Assembly (NCBI GenBank): GCA_021776475.1
Contig: JAJFFV010000002.1
Location: 1 to 64,000 of the forward strand
DNA: 64,000 bases
Reading direction: 5' to 3'
DNA from: Parvularculaceae bacterium
Lineage (GTDB): Bacteria; Pseudomonadota; Alphaproteobacteria; Caulobacterales; Parvularculaceae
Below are positions 61,604 to 64,000 of the stretch, one piece after another. Position 1 is the first letter of the stretch, and the number at the start of each line of letters is the position of its first letter. The position numbers and the translations under genes are program-made. Under the pieces are notes generated by a model that was not told where the DNA came from, made no database searches, and saw only the letters and a list, made by a program, of their open reading frames with translations.

Positions 61604-63916
61604 TTAGATATATATCTGCTGACTGCCGTCCCAGTTATCGCCGATATTGCCGGAGCTTTGTTTTTCAAGTTCGGCGTGATGCAGGCGATCCTTGTACAGC
61701 CGCAGGAAAGCGTCATGGGTGCCGGGCAGATCTTCGAGTTGCTGCAGATAGGCTTTGGTTTCCGGCAGATTGCCATCGCGCCAAGCATTGACTAGTTCAC
61801 GCTGCGTATCCGCCATGCGGCGAAAGGTTTTGCTGGCCTTGAGAAAGGGGTTGCCAACGAGGCCGTAGACCTGCCGAGGCTGCGGGGCATTGTTGATCCG
61901 CAATGTATCAAGATCAAGAAACGCAAAATGATGGCGCAGAGCCGTAAAGACGGTATCGTCGCAAATGATCGCAGGTCCGTAGAGACGGGAGCGATCTCTC
62001 AGTCGTCCAGCAAGAGTAACCGATGGTCCGATCACTGAATAGCGGTTTCGTGCTCCACGTCCAACGGGCCCTGAAAAACAGACATCGCTTGAGATACCGA
62101 TTTCAAGGTGACCGCGTTCAAAAGCAGAGCCTTCGTTTTCGTCGGCAATGCGGGCCATGGGTCTGGCAGATTGGGAGCTTTCGAGGTCCTGCGCGAGCAC
62201 GTTCATGTCTTCTATCATTTGCAGCGCGCAACTGCAGGCCTGCTCGATATGTCCGGTATTCTGCTCAGGTACATTCCAGTAGCCAAGCTGGCGACCATCT
62301 TCGCCATGGTCAACTGTGCCGCCGAGGGCGAGGATGGTCTGGCGCAGTTTATCGTTCGTCTGTGCCCGGAACGCCACATATTCATTAGGCTTGTTAACAA
62401 ACTCCGCGACCAGATCATCCGGCAGGCGGATCGAACAGGAAAGGACTGTCACCTGCCGTCGCACGCCGTCAAGCAGGCCACTATTCTTGTTTTTTTGCAG
62501 TGTTGCCATCGCAGTTGGCGGGAGGGCGCCGTGGAAGGCGCCGCGCACTGCGTCATCCCGGAGAACAGAAGCGCCAAGAGAACTGACCGCAAAGCCGAAC
62601 TGGCTGCCAACAATCGCCAGAATAGCTGGAACAGGATCGAGCAGAATCCCGCCATTGGCAAAAACGATCCATGCGATGACCAATAACAAAACACTGGTCA
62701 CAAATGCGCCTGTGGCCGAGATAATACCGGAAAAAACGAGAATCGAGATGATGGCCCCGACCCCAAGGATCAGCGCTAGAGAAGCCTCGGCCAAGCCGGC
62801 CCATTTCGGCCGTGAAATACTAACGCCATCAGCGATTTGATCCGCCATCAGCGCATGGACCTGCGTTTTTGTCATTTCCCCCCGGGCGGTCATCACTTTT
62901 GATCCGCCAGTGATGCTCTCGCCGATAAAAACAGTTCTGCCACGCATAGCAAGGCGCCAGCTTTCATTGCCCGAAATAGCGCGCCACGCTGGAATTGTTG
63001 GTACAGAAACATTTTGCGGCATATAAATGATGGCGCTGCTTTGTCGATCGAGCGTGATATCGGTGCCGTCAATCGTTACGACTGAAACCGGATGCCCTGC
63101 CGGCTGCAGCAAAGTCGCATGCGGTTGAACCACAACTTTACTGTCGTTGATCAAAAGTGCGCCAAGGGAAGTTGCAGGAACCGGTTGGTCATAGGCATTC
63201 CAGACCAGACGTGCACGTCGTACGATACCGTCGGGGTCCGCTGGTATCGCGCTGACAGTCACTCTTGCAACTGCAGATATATCCTGCGCCAACGCACCTT
63301 TGGGCGCGCTGACTGGAAGTGCGAAGCTGTCTGCTTCGTTGCCGCGGCCGGCCAACACCGAAGCCCAGTCGGCGTTTTCGAAACTTGTCCGGGCCCAGCC
63401 CTGACCGGTGTGAAGATCGGCAAAGGGGCTCTCAGCAATGACGACCGCGGCGGGCAATCCAGTGAGAGACTGGGCAAGCGCGACATCATGACTTGGCAGG
63501 TTGGCGACCGCCGACGCAATTTCACTGCTGGCATCGACCCCTCGATTAAACCAATAGCGGCCAACGATCTCTGGTGATAACGGATCTGGGCCTTCTACCG
63601 GGACCGTAAGAACAACGTTTGTGGCACCAGCTTTGCTCGCCGCTGAAACGAGTTCCGCCAGCTGCGTCCTCGGCCATGGCCAGGGGCCAACTCGCTCAAC
63701 GCTTTCCTGGTCGATATCGACAATAACAAATCGATCCTTGACAACAGGACCAGCATCGCGCGCCTTCATTCGCATAAACAGGTCGAAAACAGCCTCACGA
63801 GGTTGCTCTCCGGGTGTCATTGCGGTGCTTAAGGTCCATACGACGATAAGCAACGTGATGATAATTGGCAGAATGGTCAGCCAGTTATTTTCAGGGGTCA
63901 GTCTTTTCTCAAACAC
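61604..63916 (-). CDS. CHASE2 protein with degenerate cyclase domain
   Basis: This 770-residue protein has the CHASE2 layout: one N-terminal helix, an extracytoplasmic sensor of about 320 residues, three helices around residues 370-440, and a cyclase-like domain from about 490. Key positions are changed compared with the protein at 11686: metal Asp 1 is S495 (LSCSIR), the K/GD region reads DHGEDGRQ with His for Lys and Gly541 for Asp 2, the purine Asp is P631 (IGPSVTLAGRL), and Asn is T634; Arg638 remains. Cyclase activity is therefore unlikely. The N-terminal half is not degraded, so it may act as a receptor or a partner of another cyclase. Confidence 0.88.
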   Translation of the reverse strand: MFEKRLTPENNWLTILPIIITLLIVVWTLSTAMTPGEQPREAVFDLFMRMKARDAGPVVKDRFVIVDIDQESVERVGPWPWPRTQLAELVSAASKAGATNVVLTVPVEGPDPLSPEIVGRYWFNRGVDASSEIASAVANLPSHDVALAQSLTGLPAAVVIAESPFADLHTGQGWARTSFENADWASVLAGRGNEADSFALPVSAPKGALAQDISAVARVTVSAIPADPDGIVRRARLVWNAYDQPVPATSLGALLINDSKVVVQPHATLLQPAGHPVSVVTIDGTDITLDRQSSAIIYMPQNVSVPTIPAWRAISGNESWRLAMRGRTVFIGESITGGSKVMTARGEMTKTQVHALMADQIADGVSISRPKWAGLAEASLALILGVGAIISILVFSGIISATGAFVTSVLLLVIAWIVFANGGILLDPVPAILAIVGSQFGFAVSSLGASVLRDDAVRGAFHGALPPTAMATLQKNKNSGLLDGVRRQVTVLSCSIRLPDDLVAEFVNKPNEYVAFRAQTNDKLRQTILALGGTVDHGEDGRQLGYWNVPEQNTGHIEQACSCALQMIEDMNVLAQDLESSQSARPMARIADENEGSAFERGHLEIGISSDVCFSGPVGRGARNRYSVIGPSVTLAGRLRDRSRLYGPAIICDDTVFTALRHHFAFLDLDTLRINNAPQPRQVYGLVGNPFLKASKTFRRMADTQRELVNAWRDGNLPETKAYLQQLEDLPGTHDAFLRLYKDRLHHAELEKQSSGNIGDNWDGSQQIYI

Positions 63917-64000
63917 GAACTGTCATCACTTTCAAAACTCAAAAAACGCGCCGACTTGTGTCGAACCGCTCAATGCCCGATTATCTGTTACCAAGAAACA

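Overview
The window is a stretch of alphaproteobacterial chromosome carrying mostly housekeeping genes. The lineage call rests on gene content: the DUF1476-type zeta inhibitor of F1-ATPase, Coq4, a small PurL made with PurS and PurQ, ftsZ followed by lpxC, and a complete mreBCD-mrdA-rodA cluster. I cannot place the order. One mobile-element edge, several decayed genes and a few unusual arrangements interrupt the ordinary content.

Layout. 1-2.8 kb: the right end of an integrated element, with a truncated hypothetical gene, an ABM-fold protein and a tyrosine recombinase; it stops at a degenerate 3' half of tRNA-Gly(UCC), which I read as the attachment site. 2.8-4.6 kb: a SorA/SorB-like sulfite dehydrogenase. 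5.1-9.1 kb: a ferric iron ABC transporter (divergent fbpB and fbpC-fbpA) with Fur-like boxes before both arms. 9.1-15.3 kb: an outer-membrane beta-barrel protein, a FecR-domain protein, a CHASE2 adenylate cyclase and a CpdA-like phosphodiesterase, then an amidohydrolase pseudogene. 15.7-26.2 kb: ftsZ, lpxC, bamD, coq4, an arsR operon with a truncated VOC gene, recN and ligA. 26.2-39.5 kb: a PEP-CTERM-like protein, a PilZ protein, adenine deaminase, secreted peptidases and hydrolases, a frameshifted DUF2834 gene, a GST and an esterase. 39.5-48.8 kb: mscS, aroC, pdxH, the purC-purS-purQ-purL cluster (purL fused in frame to bolA), the zeta subunit, an SDR and a sulfurtransferase. 48.8-58.5 kb: a thioredoxin-like protein, a TVP38 protein, the rod-shape cluster, an orphan HPt and an NSS transporter. 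58.5-64 kb: proline iminopeptidase, a lipoprotein, an MFS transporter and a second CHASE2 protein whose cyclase domain has lost its key residues.

How the genes work together. ftsZ, lpxC and bamD serve division and envelope growth, and mreBCD-mrdA-rodA serve side-wall elongation. PurC, PurS, PurQ and PurL make consecutive purine intermediates, and adenine deaminase salvages adenine. The 9.1-15 kb block joins an outer-membrane protein and a FecR-type periplasmic protein to a cyclase with an extracytoplasmic sensor and to an enzyme that may destroy its product. That block and the degenerate second CHASE2 protein are the best candidates for under-described biology here.
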